Shown here: positions 52,969 through 61,863 of the stretch, piece by piece
Layout: every line of letters begins with the position of its first letter
Numbering within the stretch: position 1 is the first letter of the stretch
Assembly (NCBI RefSeq): GCF_902459555.1
Contig: NZ_CABPSM010000001.1
Coordinates: forward strand, 496,001-560,000
Direction: 5' to 3'
DNA from: Pandoraea horticolens
Lineage (GTDB): Bacteria; Pseudomonadota; Gammaproteobacteria; Burkholderiales; Burkholderiaceae
DNA length: 64,000 nucleotides
The notes under the pieces: generated by a model
What the model was told of the DNA's origin: nothing
Database searches by the model: none
What the model saw: the letters and a program-made list of their open reading frames with translations, nothing else
Translations under genes and position numbers: made by a program

Positions 52969-53391
52969 ATGTCCAAACAAAAAACCGATCCCAAGCTGGA
53001 ACAAGCCCTGACGCGCGGCGATCTCGCCATGCGCCAGATCAACTCTGCCCGTGCAACTGCGCTACTGCGCGCGCTTGGCGAGATGATCGTGGCGGCGTCG
53101 GCAACGATCGGCGTCGAGGCGGTGGTAGACGTGCCTAATGGCGACAAGGTCTACGACCCGGAAGACGGTGTGTGGCCGCAGGCACTCGTACTGTCGTTCG
53201 ACGGCCCCATCGATGAAGCCGAAGAAGAAGAGCTGCGCACCGTGCAACTGATCGCCGACAAGTATCCGGAGGCGTTCCAGGTAGTGTGGCATCGTGCCGA
53301 TGGCAAGATGGGCCGCCATGAAGCGCGTCCGCTCGCGATGGTCGCGTTCCTGACCGACGTCGAAGTGCCGTGGCTCGACGACGACGCCTGA
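52969..53391 (+). CDS. Hypothetical acidic protein
   Basis: 140 residues, acidic, no signal or membrane segment. It starts MSKQKTDPKL with GAGGA 5-6 bases upstream; an in-frame ATG at 52918 would add 17 residues lacking a ribosome site. Middle 'GEMIVAASATIGVEAVVDVP' and 'ALVLSFDGPIDEAEEEELRT' with a C-terminal 'MVAFLTDVEVPWLDDDA'. Family not recognised. A strong terminator follows, so it is a monocistronic unit divergent from the DUF2288 gene. Confidence 0.65.
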   Translation: MSKQKTDPKLEQALTRGDLAMRQINSARATALLRALGEMIVAASATIGVEAVVDVPNGDKVYDPEDGVWPQALVLSFDGPIDEAEEEELRTVQLIADKYPEAFQVVWHRADGKMGRHEARPLAMVAFLTDVEVPWLDDDA

Positions 53392-53455
53392 TACCGGATC
53401 GACACCGCCAGCACAAGGGACGGCGTCGCCGCACCCCCGCATGACACGTGCCGAC

Positions 53456-53496
53456 CAACCGCCGCCCGAGGCTAACGCCCGGGCGGCGGTTTTGTT
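53456..53496. terminator. Intrinsic terminator, convergent junction
   Basis: ACCGCCGCCCG and CGGGCGGCGGT form a perfect 11-bp stem with an 11-base loop, followed by TTTGTTTGTT. It ends the plus-strand hypothetical gene; the flanking AA on the other side gives weak bidirectionality for the DMT gene. Confidence 0.88.
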
Positions 53497-53499
53497 TGT

Positions 53500-54411
53500 T
53501 CACTCGGCTGATGCGCTATGCAAACATCGGTCGGGCCGATGCCAGACCGCAATCAGGAGCCCCACCGCGATCAAACCTGCGCCAAACATCCCCGCATCAC
53601 TCAATCGGTCGCCAAAAACCATGAATCCAAAAAACGTGGCAAACAGGGGATCGCTGGTCTCGATGATCTGCACCTTGCTGGCTTGCCCGCCTTCCACCGC
53701 ACGCGTTGTGAAATAGAAGCCACCGATGGTGGGAAGCAAGACGAGCGCGCACAAGGTTATCCATGTGGAACCCTCAGGTATCGCGAAGCCCTCACGCAAA
53801 AGCGGCAACAGGAGAAACAGGCTTCCAAATCCGAAGAGCCATACCAGTTGAGGCAATCCCGCCCCGATCCTGAACCACTTGGAAAGGAAGATGAACAGCG
53901 CATAGCCGCACCCGCCAGCCAACGCCAGCACAATGCCGGACAAACTGCCGGTCACGCCGTGCTCGAACAGGCTCATCAACCCCACACCCATGACGATCGC
54001 AGCGAAGGCGCCAATCTTCTGGCGCGTGACCTTTTCCCCAAGAAACAGGCCGGATAACGCGATAGTGGCGCCGCCTGCGGCATAGGTGAGGAAGGAAACC
54101 AGCGGAATCGACGCTTGCGCGAACGCCTTCGTTTCAAAGTAGTAAAGACCGAAGATGCCCAGTAGCGAAAGACACGCAAACTGCGGCCAGCGTCTGGCAA
54201 GACTGACGGTTTGCAGGCTTAGCTGCGGCCGACATGCGCAGAGTCCGGCGACCAACAGGAACGCGCCGAAGCACTTCCAGAAGGCGATCAACGCGGGCGT
54301 CGCCCCTTGATCGAATCCGGTGCGCGTCAACACACCGATCGTGCCGTTCAAGAGGGCGGCGAGCAACGCACAGGCCTCGGGCCCGTAGCTCGTTCGAGAG
54401 AAGAAGCGCAT
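53500..54411 (-). CDS. EamA/DMT-family transporter
   Basis: 303 residues with ten hydrophobic segments in two EamA repeats: 'ACALLAALLNGTIGVLTRTG', 'FLTYAAGGATIALSGLFLGE' and in the second half 'IETSDPLFATFFGFMVFGDR'. Members export amino acids, nucleosides or other metabolites. It lies 40 bases after a desaturase gene on the same strand. Base composition looks clearly lower in GC than the surroundings, like the desaturase, so the two may have arrived together. Confidence 0.83.
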   Translation of the reverse strand: MRFFSRTSYGPEACALLAALLNGTIGVLTRTGFDQGATPALIAFWKCFGAFLLVAGLCACRPQLSLQTVSLARRWPQFACLSLLGIFGLYYFETKAFAQASIPLVSFLTYAAGGATIALSGLFLGEKVTRQKIGAFAAIVMGVGLMSLFEHGVTGSLSGIVLALAGGCGYALFIFLSKWFRIGAGLPQLVWLFGFGSLFLLLPLLREGFAIPEGSTWITLCALVLLPTIGGFYFTTRAVEGGQASKVQIIETSDPLFATFFGFMVFGDRLSDAGMFGAGLIAVGLLIAVWHRPDRCLHSASAE

Positions 54412-54451
54412 TTCGGAATATGGCGTTTGCGGTGGCGCTGAAACGGCACCG

Positions 54452-55426
54452 TTAAGGCTTCGGAGGTGTTTTCACGAAGTGGATAAAGGACACTCGGCTT
54501 TTACGGTCCGACGAGAAGATGCCGCCCCACCTATCGTCCCATTCCGCGAATGCGCGGTCTGCCCTGAGAATCCGGGTCGCGGCAGCGAGATGCCAATGGG
54601 GAACGCCGGGCAACAGATGATGTGTCAGGTGAAACGAGTCGCCATGCATGCCGATGAACAGGCGCTCTACCCAGAAAGAATATCGATTTCGTGAGCTGAA
54701 TGGCCACTCGTTGGCCGCATCCATGAATGGGTAATGCTCCGATAACTCGCTGAACCAGCCGATGACGGGAAACACCAGAACCAAAGGAATCCACCAAAAG
54801 AGCATCAGGCTCCCCAACCAGCCGTGGGCGTAGGCAGTGGCAGCGATGGACCCATGAAAGGCGAGAATCAACCAGGACTCGATCTGCGTCTCGTTCGGCC
54901 GGGATGAGAACGACAAGCGACTCAGGAGGAGAGATTTGATGTACCGGATCGTCAAACGACCGCCTATCGCGCTTAGAACGAATCGCCGGAAAAAGCGCGG
55001 ACCTCGTGGGGTCTCGTACACTCCCGCGTCGTTCAATTCCCGGAAATCCGGATCGTGAACGGCATCGCCCAATCGGGCGTGGTGTGCGATCACGTGAGAT
55101 CGGCGATAAGCCAGCATGGATTGCATGACTGGCCAGCCGCAAAAGACTCGGCCCGCAACACGGTTCAATCCATGGAATCTGAACAAGGTTCCGTGCGATG
55201 CGTCATGAAAAAGACTTGCCAATGCGCGCTGTCGTGTCCCGATAATCAGGATCGACAAGGGGTACAGCAACGGATGTACTTTTAGCGACAGCGCACAAGC
55301 CGCAAGGATCCAGACGTAGTCGAAAACAATGGAAACAACCCCTCGGTAGTTGTTTCGCTCGCACAGTGCTTTGATGCTGCGCTTCTGGTCTTGGGTCAGT
55401 TCGAGATTCGTATATTTGCGTACCAT
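54452..55426 (-). CDS. Membrane fatty acid desaturase-like di-iron protein
   Basis: 324 residues, four likely membrane helices. The three His boxes are present: HDASH at 74-78, HVIAHH at 111-116 and HLTHH at 266-270. These bind the di-iron centre of membrane desaturases, hydroxylases and ketolases. 'FHDASHGTLFRFHGLNRVAG' and 'LTHHLLPGVPHWHLAAATRI' give the closest feel to the MocD-like group. Start ATG 55426 has GGGGAG directly upstream; the frame runs to 55531. Lower GC than neighbours. Coupling to a DMT exporter suggests it modifies a small exported molecule or a lipid; the substrate is unknown. Confidence 0.82.
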   Translation of the reverse strand: MVRKYTNLELTQDQKRSIKALCERNNYRGVVSIVFDYVWILAACALSLKVHPLLYPLSILIIGTRQRALASLFHDASHGTLFRFHGLNRVAGRVFCGWPVMQSMLAYRRSHVIAHHARLGDAVHDPDFRELNDAGVYETPRGPRFFRRFVLSAIGGRLTIRYIKSLLLSRLSFSSRPNETQIESWLILAFHGSIAATAYAHGWLGSLMLFWWIPLVLVFPVIGWFSELSEHYPFMDAANEWPFSSRNRYSFWVERLFIGMHGDSFHLTHHLLPGVPHWHLAAATRILRADRAFAEWDDRWGGIFSSDRKSRVSFIHFVKTPPKP

Positions 55427-55656
55427 GCTCCCCCCATCGAACGTGCCGACGACGGTTGAGGGGCATCCCCATCTCCCGTCGTCCCATCTCACGCTCCGAG
55501 GGGAAAGCGCGCATCCAATTTGACCTTGCATTCTGCCAGCGGAAGTGCGCCAGCAGAACGCGATCGGGTGCGAAAAGTCAGAATTCGGAATTTTCGGACG
55601 ACTGATCTTTCACGGCGTCATCCGTCAGATGCGCAGCCGCATCGAATCCGCACAAC

Positions 55657-56370
55657 TCAGATCGACGCCAGCGCAAACGTACTACCCGTCGCGATCTTGT
55701 CGACGGCGCCACCCTGTCTGAAGTGCAGCGCGTCGAACTCGCCGAGCACCGTGGCGTTCTCCCCCTGCACGTGCAGTGCCGTGCCTTCGGGGATACCAAC
55801 GACGCTCTCATCCGGATTGATCGCCAGATACTCGGCCAGACGCTCCTCGCGCGACTCTCCGTTATGCCCGGCCGGTTTGCCGCTGATGAAGTGCGGATTC
55901 ACCTGAAACGGGATCAGGTTGAGCGCCTTGAGTGTCGGCGGCTCGACGATGGGCATGTCATTGGTCGTGCGGATGGTCGGGCAGACGACGTTCGCCCCGG
56001 CGCTCCATCCCACGTACGGCATGCCGGCGTTCACGCGCTCGCGCAGCAGCCCCACGATACCTGCGTTGTACATGCGGTCGAGCAGCGCGAACGTATTGCC
56101 GCCCCCCACCACAACGGCTTGCGCCTGTTCGATGGCCGCCCGCGCATCCTGATGGCGATGAATCGATTCGAGCCCATAGCCCAGCCGGTCGAACATCGGT
56201 TTCACGCGCGCTTCGTACTCGTCGTAGCTGAAGGTAATGCCCCCGGCGTAAGGCACGAACAGGACGCTTTTCACGCGCCCCCGGAGCACCGCGTGCACCT
56301 GATCGTCGGCGTGCGCCAGAAAGCCCAGGTTGCCCTTGCGGGAGCTGCTCATCATCAAGATCTGTTTCAC
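55657..56370 (-). CDS. pepE: Dipeptidase E (alpha-aspartyl dipeptidase, S51)
   Basis: 237 residues. A cytoplasmic serine peptidase that cleaves Asp-X dipeptides. The nucleophile elbow is GWSAGAN with Ser123, close to Ser120 of the Salmonella enzyme. 'LFVPYAGGITFSYDEYEARV', 'AVVVGGGNTFALLDRMYNAG' and 'FQVNPHFISGKPAGHNGESR' are family blocks. The start is GTG 56370 with AGGAGG at 56379-56384. Divergent from malate synthase G across 485 bases. Confidence 0.9.
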   Translation of the reverse strand: MKQILMMSSSRKGNLGFLAHADDQVHAVLRGRVKSVLFVPYAGGITFSYDEYEARVKPMFDRLGYGLESIHRHQDARAAIEQAQAVVVGGGNTFALLDRMYNAGIVGLLRERVNAGMPYVGWSAGANVVCPTIRTTNDMPIVEPPTLKALNLIPFQVNPHFISGKPAGHNGESREERLAEYLAINPDESVVGIPEGTALHVQGENATVLGEFDALHFRQGGAVDKIATGSTFALASI

Positions 56371-56855
56371 GACTCATGCCTCCTGGGCAGATGTTCTCGG
56401 GGGGAGGGGTGTGGCCGGGTTCCGGCGCACAACGTGCATTCGGTGCAGACGAAGAGTGTACCCGGCGCCCCGGCCCACGCATTTCCCAGCCAAGCGCAGA
56501 CATCGCAATTTCGCATTGGCGACGCCCGCGCTTCTCATGAAGTGAAATGCCATACCGAATGTTGCAATCGCACATCAGAAATCGAGCACCGGGCGCAAAG
56601 CCTTATGTCACGGGTGTCATATGCCAACCCATATGCCACCTATAAGCTACGGGGGTCTGACGGATCGCAATCCCGGGTTTCCGATCGCCCGGAGAAGGAT
56701 TACACTCAGACTCTTATATAAGACTGCCCCTTTTCGTCTGTCTTGTCTGTCCTGTCTGTCCTGGCGAAGCGCTTGCCGGCAAACAATGTGCCGTTACGCG
56801 CGCCGGGGCCGGACGAAATCGCGTCAAACTGGTTTTCAAACTCGAGTACAGCATC
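56371..56855. other. 485-base gene-free region with short repeats upstream of glcB
   Basis: A divergent promoter region for pepE and glcB. It contains a direct repeat of CATATGCCA (56618 and 56630), a perfect palindrome CTTATATAAG at 56713-56722 and three tandem 9-base units at 56736-56762. The palindrome followed by the repeat array could be the glcB promoter and leader. I saw no credible short coding gene or RNA gene in it. Confidence 0.55.
56736..56762 (+). repeat. Three tandem 9-bp repeats (GTCTGTCYT) in the glcB leader
   Basis: GTCTGTCTT, GTCTGTCCT and GTCTGTCCT follow each other without spacing, ending 93 bases before the malate synthase start. They lie just downstream of the CTTATATAAG palindrome, so they may be transcribed. 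They may bind a regulator or vary in copy number between strains. Confidence 0.75.
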
Positions 56856-59036
56856 ATGACTTCCACTTCCCAGCGTGGCGGCCTGAAGGTCGCAGACAAT
56901 CTGATCGCGTTCATCGAAAAGGAAGCCCTGCCGGGCACCGGCGTCGATGTGGATGCGTTCTGGAAAGGCTTCGACGCCATCGTCCACGACCTCGCCCCGA
57001 AGAATCGCGCCCTGCTCGCCGAGCGCGACCGCCTGCAAGGCGAACTCGACGGCTGGCACCGCGCCAACCCGGGCCCCATTGCCGACGCCGCCGCCTACCG
57101 TGCGTTCCTCGAAAAGATCGGTTACCTGCTGCCGGCACCGGCCAGCGTGAAGACCACCACGGCCAACGTCGACTATGAAATCGCCGAACAGGCCGGCCCG
57201 CAGCTCGTCGTGCCGCTCTCCAACGCCCGCTACGCCCTCAATGCCGCGAACGCGCGCTGGGGCAGCCTGTACGACGCGCTTTACGGCACCGACGCCATTG
57301 CCGAGACGGGCGGCGCCGAGAAGGGCACCGGCTACAACCCGAAGCGGGGCGAACTCGTGATCGCCTTTGCGCGTGGCTTCCTCGATCAGGCCGCGCCGCT
57401 GGCCGACGGCTCGCACAAGGACGCCACCGGCTACCGCGTCGAGAACGGCAAGCTCGTGATCGCGACCAAGGGCGGCAAGACCGCACTGGCGACGCCGGCT
57501 CAATTCATCGGCTATCAGGGCGACGCCGCCGCACCGGTCGCCGTGCTGCTCAAGCACAACGGCCTGCACTTCGAAATCCAGTTCGACGCCACGCACCCGA
57601 TCGGCAAGACCGACGCGGCCCATATCAAGGACGTGCTCGTCGAAGCCGCCGTGACGACCATCATCGACTGCGAAGACTCGGTCGCCGCCGTGGACGCCGA
57701 CGACAAGGTCGACCTGTACCGCAACTGGCTCGGCCTGATGCAAGGCACGCTGACGGAAGACGTGTCGAAGGGCGGCAAGACCTTCACCCGCCGCCTGAAC
57801 GCCGACCGCGAGTACACCGGCGCCGATGGCAAGCCCGTGAAGCTGCATGGCCGCTCGCTGCTGTTCATCCGCAACGTCGGACACTTGATGACCAACCCGG
57901 CGATCACCGACCGCGACGGCCGCGAGATTCCCGAGGGCATTCTCGACGGTGTGGTCACCGTGCTCGCTTCGCTGCATGACCGCAAGCATCAACTGAACTC
58001 ACGCACCGGCTCGATCTACATCGTCAAGCCGAAGATGCACGGCCCGGCCGAAGTCGCTTTCGCCGACGAGTTGTTCAGCCGCGTTGAAGACCTGTACAGC
58101 CTGCCGCGCAACACGCTCAAGATGGGCATCATGGACGAAGAGCGCCGCACCAGCGTGAACCTCTCGGCCTGTATCGCCACCGCCGCGTCGCGCGTCGCGT
58201 TCATCAACACGGGTTTCCTGGATCGCACGGGCGACGAAATGCACACCGCGATGGAAGCCGGTCCGATGATGCGCAAGGGCGACATGAAGTCGTCGGCATG
58301 GATCACGGCCTACGAGAAGAGCAACGTGCTCGTGGGTCTGGCCGCGGGCCTGCGCGGCCGCGCACAGATCGGCAAGGGCATGTGGGCCATGCCGGATCTG
58401 ATGCACGCCATGCTCGAGCAGAAAATCGCGCATCCGAAGGCCGGTGCGAACACGGCCTGGGTGCCGTCGCCGACCGCCGCCACGCTGCACGCGCTGCATT
58501 ACCACATGGTCGACGTGCAGGCCGTCCAGCAGGAACTCGAGAAGATCGATTACGCCAAGGAGCGCGACACGCTGCTCACGGGTCTGCTGACGGTGCCGGT
58601 CGTGGCCAAGGCCGAGTGGAGCGCCGACGAGATCCGCAAGGAAATCGAAAACAACGCGCAGGGCATTCTCGGCTACGTCGTTCGCTGGATCGATCAGGGC
58701 GTGGGTTGCTCGAAGGTGCCGGACATCAACGACATCGGCCTGATGGAAGACCGCGCCACGCTGCGCATTTCGAGCCAGCATCTGGCGAACTGGCTGCGTC
58801 ATGGCGTGATCACGCGCGAGCAGGTCGAAGAGACGCTCAAGCGTATGGCCGCCGTGGTCGACAAGCAGAACGCCGGCGACAAGCAGTATCGTCCGATGGC
58901 GCCGAACTTCGACGACTCGCTGGCGTTCAAGGCCGCAAGCGCGCTGGTATTCGAAGGTCTGACCCAGCCCAACGGCTACACCGAGCCGCTGCTGCACAAG
59001 TACCGTCTCGAGTTGAAGGCCAAGCAACGCGGGTAA
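56856..59036 (+). CDS. glcB: Malate synthase G
   Basis: Condenses glyoxylate with acetyl-CoA to malate; cytoplasmic, serves growth on glycolate, glyoxylate and acetate. 726 residues, matching the G isoform. Recognised blocks: '[20 protein letters not shown]', '[20 protein letters not shown]', '[20 protein letters not shown]', '[20 protein letters not shown]', 'ERRTSVNL' for substrate contact, '[12 protein letters not shown]' and '[20 protein letters not shown]'-like sequence near residue 530. ATG 56856 is the natural start. No glc oxidase or isocitrate lyase gene is adjacent. A terminator follows. Confidence 0.95.
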   Translation: MTSTSQRGGLKVADNLIAFIEKEALPGTGVDVDAFWKGFDAIVHDLAPKNRALLAERDRLQGELDGWHRANPGPIADAAAYRAFLEKIGYLLPAPASVKTTTANVDYEIAEQAGPQLVVPLSNARYALNAANARWGSLYDALYGTDAIAETGGAEKGTGYNPKRGELVIAFARGFLDQAAPLADGSHKDATGYRVENGKLVIATKGGKTALATPAQFIGYQGDAAAPVAVLLKHNGLHFEIQFDATHPIGKTDAAHIKDVLVEAAVTTIIDCEDSVAAVDADDKVDLYRNWLGLMQGTLTEDVSKGGKTFTRRLNADREYTGADGKPVKLHGRSLLFIRNVGHLMTNPAITDRDGREIPEGILDGVVTVLASLHDRKHQLNSRTGSIYIVKPKMHGPAEVAFADELFSRVEDLYSLPRNTLKMGIMDEERRTSVNLSACIATAASRVAFINTGFLDRTGDEMHTAMEAGPMMRKGDMKSSAWITAYEKSNVLVGLAAGLRGRAQIGKGMWAMPDLMHAMLEQKIAHPKAGANTAWVPSPTAATLHALHYHMVDVQAVQQELEKIDYAKERDTLLTGLLTVPVVAKAEWSADEIRKEIENNAQGILGYVVRWIDQGVGCSKVPDINDIGLMEDRATLRISSQHLANWLRHGVITREQVEETLKRMAAVVDKQNAGDKQYRPMAPNFDDSLAFKAASALVFEGLTQPNGYTEPLLHKYRLELKAKQRG

Positions 59037-59089
59037 TCGCCTGAGGTGATCGTCCGACGATAATTCAGAGTCGCACGGGACTTATCATC

Positions 59090-59127
59090 CGACGCCCGAC
59101 GGGGTAACCTGTCGGGCGTTTGTATTT
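59090..59127 (+). terminator. Intrinsic terminator after glcB
   Basis: ACGCCCGAC and GTCGGGCGT form a perfect 9-bp stem with a 10-base loop, followed by TTGTATTTT. It lies about 55 bases after the malate synthase stop and directly before the next gene's ribosome site. Confidence 0.85.
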
Positions 59128-59145
59128 TCAGGAGCCGGCCTGCGC

Positions 59146-60423
59146 ATGGACCCCGCCATCGCCCTGCAACGCGCCGAACGGCGTGCCTTGTCCTACCTGC
59201 TGATCGCGCTGGCGATTTTCATCGCTACGCTCTTCATGCCCGTGCACTTCGCTACGGGCTGGATTCGCGCCGCAGCCGAAGCCGCGATGGTCGGCGGACT
59301 AGCCGACTGGTTTGCGGTCGAAGCGCTGTTCCGGCGCATTCCAATCCCCGGCCTCGCCCAGCATACCAACATTCTGATCCGGAAAAAGGACGCCCTCGGT
59401 GACGGCCTCGCCCGCTTCGTGCGCGAGAAGTTTCTCGACACGCCGTCGGTCGTACGGCTCATCCAGCAACAAAATCCGGCGGATGCCGTCTCGCACTGGC
59501 TCGGCTCGTACGAGAACACGCGCCAATTGAGTGCGGTGCTGGTGAAAGTGGCGAGCGGCGTGCTCGACGTGATGGACGAGCGCAACGTGCAGGCCTTCAT
59601 CCGCCGCGCGCTCGACACGATGATCGACCGGCTGGACTTGTCGCAATCGGCGGCCGCCATTCTGGACACGCTCACGCGCAACGGCCGCCATCAGGCCCTA
59701 CTCGACGAGACGCTCGACTACCTTGTCGAACTTCTCAACGAGCCGCAGACGCGCGAATTCATCTCGGCGCGCATCGTCGACTGGCTCAAGACCGATCATC
59801 CGAAAAAGGAGAAAGTGCTGCCGTCGGAGTGGCTCGGCAACAAGGGCTCGGACATGATTTCGGCGGCCGTCACGCGCCTGCTCGCGCAAATGGAGGCCGA
59901 CGAGTCGCATCAACTCCGTCAGGCATTTGATCGTGCGGTGGCGGGGCTGATCGAACGGCTGAAGCGCGACGCCGAATTTCAGGCGAAGCTCGACACGCTC
60001 AAGACACAACTCAAGGGCGACACGGCGCTGAACGCCTACGCAGGCGGCTTGTGGAACGAATGGCGAAGCTGGGTGAAGCGCGATCTTGCACGCGACGATT
60101 CGGTGATCGGCGCCAAGATCACCGGCGCGGCAGCGTGGATCGGTCAGGAACTGGCGCACAGCGCATCGCTGCGAACAGCGCTCGACGCGCAATTGCTCGA
60201 TGCCGCCGAGCGCATGGCGCCGGGCTTCGCCGACTTCGTGACGGATCACATCCGCTCGACGGTGCATGGCTGGAACGCCGAACATCTGTCCCGGCAGATT
60301 CGCCTGAGCGTGGGGCAGGATCTGCAATATATCCGCATCAACGGCACCCTCGTCGGCGGACTGATCGGTGCCGTGCTGTATCTGATCGCGCAAGCGCCGG
60401 TTCTACTCGCGCGCGCCTACTGA
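59146..60423 (+). CDS. DUF445 membrane protein (YjiN-like)
   Basis: 425 residues, as in E. coli YjiN. An N-terminal membrane helix ('LSYLLIALAIFIATLFMPVH'), a conserved 'AAEAAMVGGLADWFAVEALF' motif with 'RRIPIPGLAQHTNILIRKKD', a long amphipathic helical middle, and a final C-terminal hydrophobic segment ('LVGGLIGAVLYLIAQAPVLL'). Function unknown. AGGAG lies 11 bases before the ATG. Its promoter probably lies within or after the glcB terminator. Confidence 0.85.
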   Translation: MDPAIALQRAERRALSYLLIALAIFIATLFMPVHFATGWIRAAAEAAMVGGLADWFAVEALFRRIPIPGLAQHTNILIRKKDALGDGLARFVREKFLDTPSVVRLIQQQNPADAVSHWLGSYENTRQLSAVLVKVASGVLDVMDERNVQAFIRRALDTMIDRLDLSQSAAAILDTLTRNGRHQALLDETLDYLVELLNEPQTREFISARIVDWLKTDHPKKEKVLPSEWLGNKGSDMISAAVTRLLAQMEADESHQLRQAFDRAVAGLIERLKRDAEFQAKLDTLKTQLKGDTALNAYAGGLWNEWRSWVKRDLARDDSVIGAKITGAAAWIGQELAHSASLRTALDAQLLDAAERMAPGFADFVTDHIRSTVHGWNAEHLSRQIRLSVGQDLQYIRINGTLVGGLIGAVLYLIAQAPVLLARAY

Positions 60424-60444
60424 CGACGCCCCCTCCGGCAACCC

Positions 60445-60476
60445 GGCAGACACCGCCGCTCAGACCGGTGTCTGCC
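60445..60476 (+). terminator. Hairpin after the YjiN-like gene
   Basis: GGCAGACACC and GGTGTCTGCC form a perfect 10-bp stem with a 12-base loop 22 bases after the stop. No T-run follows; possibly Rho-assisted or an mRNA 3'-end stabiliser. Confidence 0.55.
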
Positions 60477-60554
60477 TCGCGCAACGCTAAGGCGGCGGGT
60501 CACGACACTCGCTCAACGTCCGCCTTCCCAAGACGCCACGCGGCTTCCCCCGCT

Positions 60555-60579
60555 TATATCGATTCAATTTATCGATATA
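60555..60579. promoter_or_regulatory. Inverted repeat in the AT-rich porin promoter region
   Basis: TATATCGAT and ATCGATATA are perfect 9-bp arms with the spacer TCAATTT. They sit in a roughly 60-base AT-rich island (60551-60615), unusual for this GC-rich sequence, 115 bases upstream of the porin start. Likely a promoter/UP-element area with an operator. The regulator is unknown. Confidence 0.5.
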
Positions 60580-60693
60580 TAAAAAATCAAAATTATATTT
60601 ATACAACCTCGTTCCCTATAGTTCGGTCCCAGCCGCGCCGTCTCTCGCAAGCGCGCAGATGCTTCCCGAATACCCTAGAGAACGCCACACCTC

Positions 60694-61824
60694 ATGAAGA
60701 CCACGATTCTGGCCCGTATGGGCTTTGCCGGCGCATGCGCCGCAGTGAGCCTTGCCGCGACCACCGCGCATGCGCAAAGCAACGTCACCATTTACGGCCT
60801 GATTTCGGGTGGTGTGGGCTACGTGAGCAATCAGGGCGGCAACAAGACGTGGCAGGCGCTCTCGGGCACCAACCAGAATCCGCGCTGGGGTTTCCGAGGC
60901 TCGGAAGATCTCGGTAATGGCACCAAAGCCATCTTCACGCTCGAAGCCGGCTTCAGCATCGTGAACGGTACGGGCGCCCAGAACGGTCGCGCCTTCGGCC
61001 GTCAATCGTTCGTCGGTCTGTCGGACAACACCTGGGGCACGCTCACGCTGGGTCGCCAGTACGACACCATTCACGATTACGTCGGCCCGATCATCATTTC
61101 GAGCAACGGCGTGAACATCGGCGACAACGACAACGGATACAACGATATCCGCATGCAAAATTCCGTGAAGTGGGTGAGCCCGACGCTCGGCGGCTTCCAC
61201 GGCACGGCGCAATACGGTTTCTCGAACTCGGCCACGGGCTTCCGTAACAACAATGCCTACAGCTTCGGCCTCGCCTACAAGTACGCCGACTTCGACTGGA
61301 ATGCGGCCTACGCGCAGTACAACAACCCGTTCAGCGGCACGAACAACGACGGCGCCATCGCCAACGATTACGCCAGCCCGTTGCTGATCTTCTCGAAGAG
61401 CGCCACGCGTGCGAACGTCTACGCGAACCAGCAACGCATCTTCGCCACGGGCGGCTTCTACCGCTGGGGCCCGGCCCTCATCGGCGCGATGTTCTCGGAC
61501 GTGCGCTATACGTACCTCGATGCGTCGCACCTGCATCTGCAGAACTACAACCTGACGCTGAACTACAACATCACCCCGGCCCTCGTGCTCGGCGCTGCGT
61601 ATGGTTTCACGTCGGGCAAGTACGATGTGATCAATACGCGTCCGCAATGGCATCAGGTGAACCTGCAAGCCGACTACTGGCTGTCCAAGCGCACGGATGT
61701 CGCGCTCACGCTCAACGCCCAGCAAGCCGCCGGCGATGCGCGATACGCACAACTCTTCGGTTACGCGGCCTCGAGCACGAAGCGCCAGATGGCCGTGACG
61801 CTCGGCATGCGCCACACGTTCTGA
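60694..61824 (+). CDS. Outer-membrane general porin
   Basis: 376 residues. A signal peptide ('FAGACAAVSLAATTAHAQ') precedes a sixteen-strand Gram-negative porin of the Burkholderiales type: 'SNVTIYGLISGGVGYVSNQG', 'RWGFRGSEDLGNGTKAIFTL', 'RQSFVGLSDNTWGTLTLGRQ', and a C-terminal Phe (MRHTF) for Bam recognition. Trimeric diffusion channel. 39 bases upstream of a Tat-exported nucleoside hydrolase, so the pair may feed nucleosides to the cell. Confidence 0.92.
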   Translation: MKTTILARMGFAGACAAVSLAATTAHAQSNVTIYGLISGGVGYVSNQGGNKTWQALSGTNQNPRWGFRGSEDLGNGTKAIFTLEAGFSIVNGTGAQNGRAFGRQSFVGLSDNTWGTLTLGRQYDTIHDYVGPIIISSNGVNIGDNDNGYNDIRMQNSVKWVSPTLGGFHGTAQYGFSNSATGFRNNNAYSFGLAYKYADFDWNAAYAQYNNPFSGTNNDGAIANDYASPLLIFSKSATRANVYANQQRIFATGGFYRWGPALIGAMFSDVRYTYLDASHLHLQNYNLTLNYNITPALVLGAAYGFTSGKYDVINTRPQWHQVNLQADYWLSKRTDVALTLNAQQAAGDARYAQLFGYAASSTKRQMAVTLGMRHTF

Positions 61825-61863
61825 CACGCGCTGTCTTTCTCAATACATAGCAAGTTCGACATC

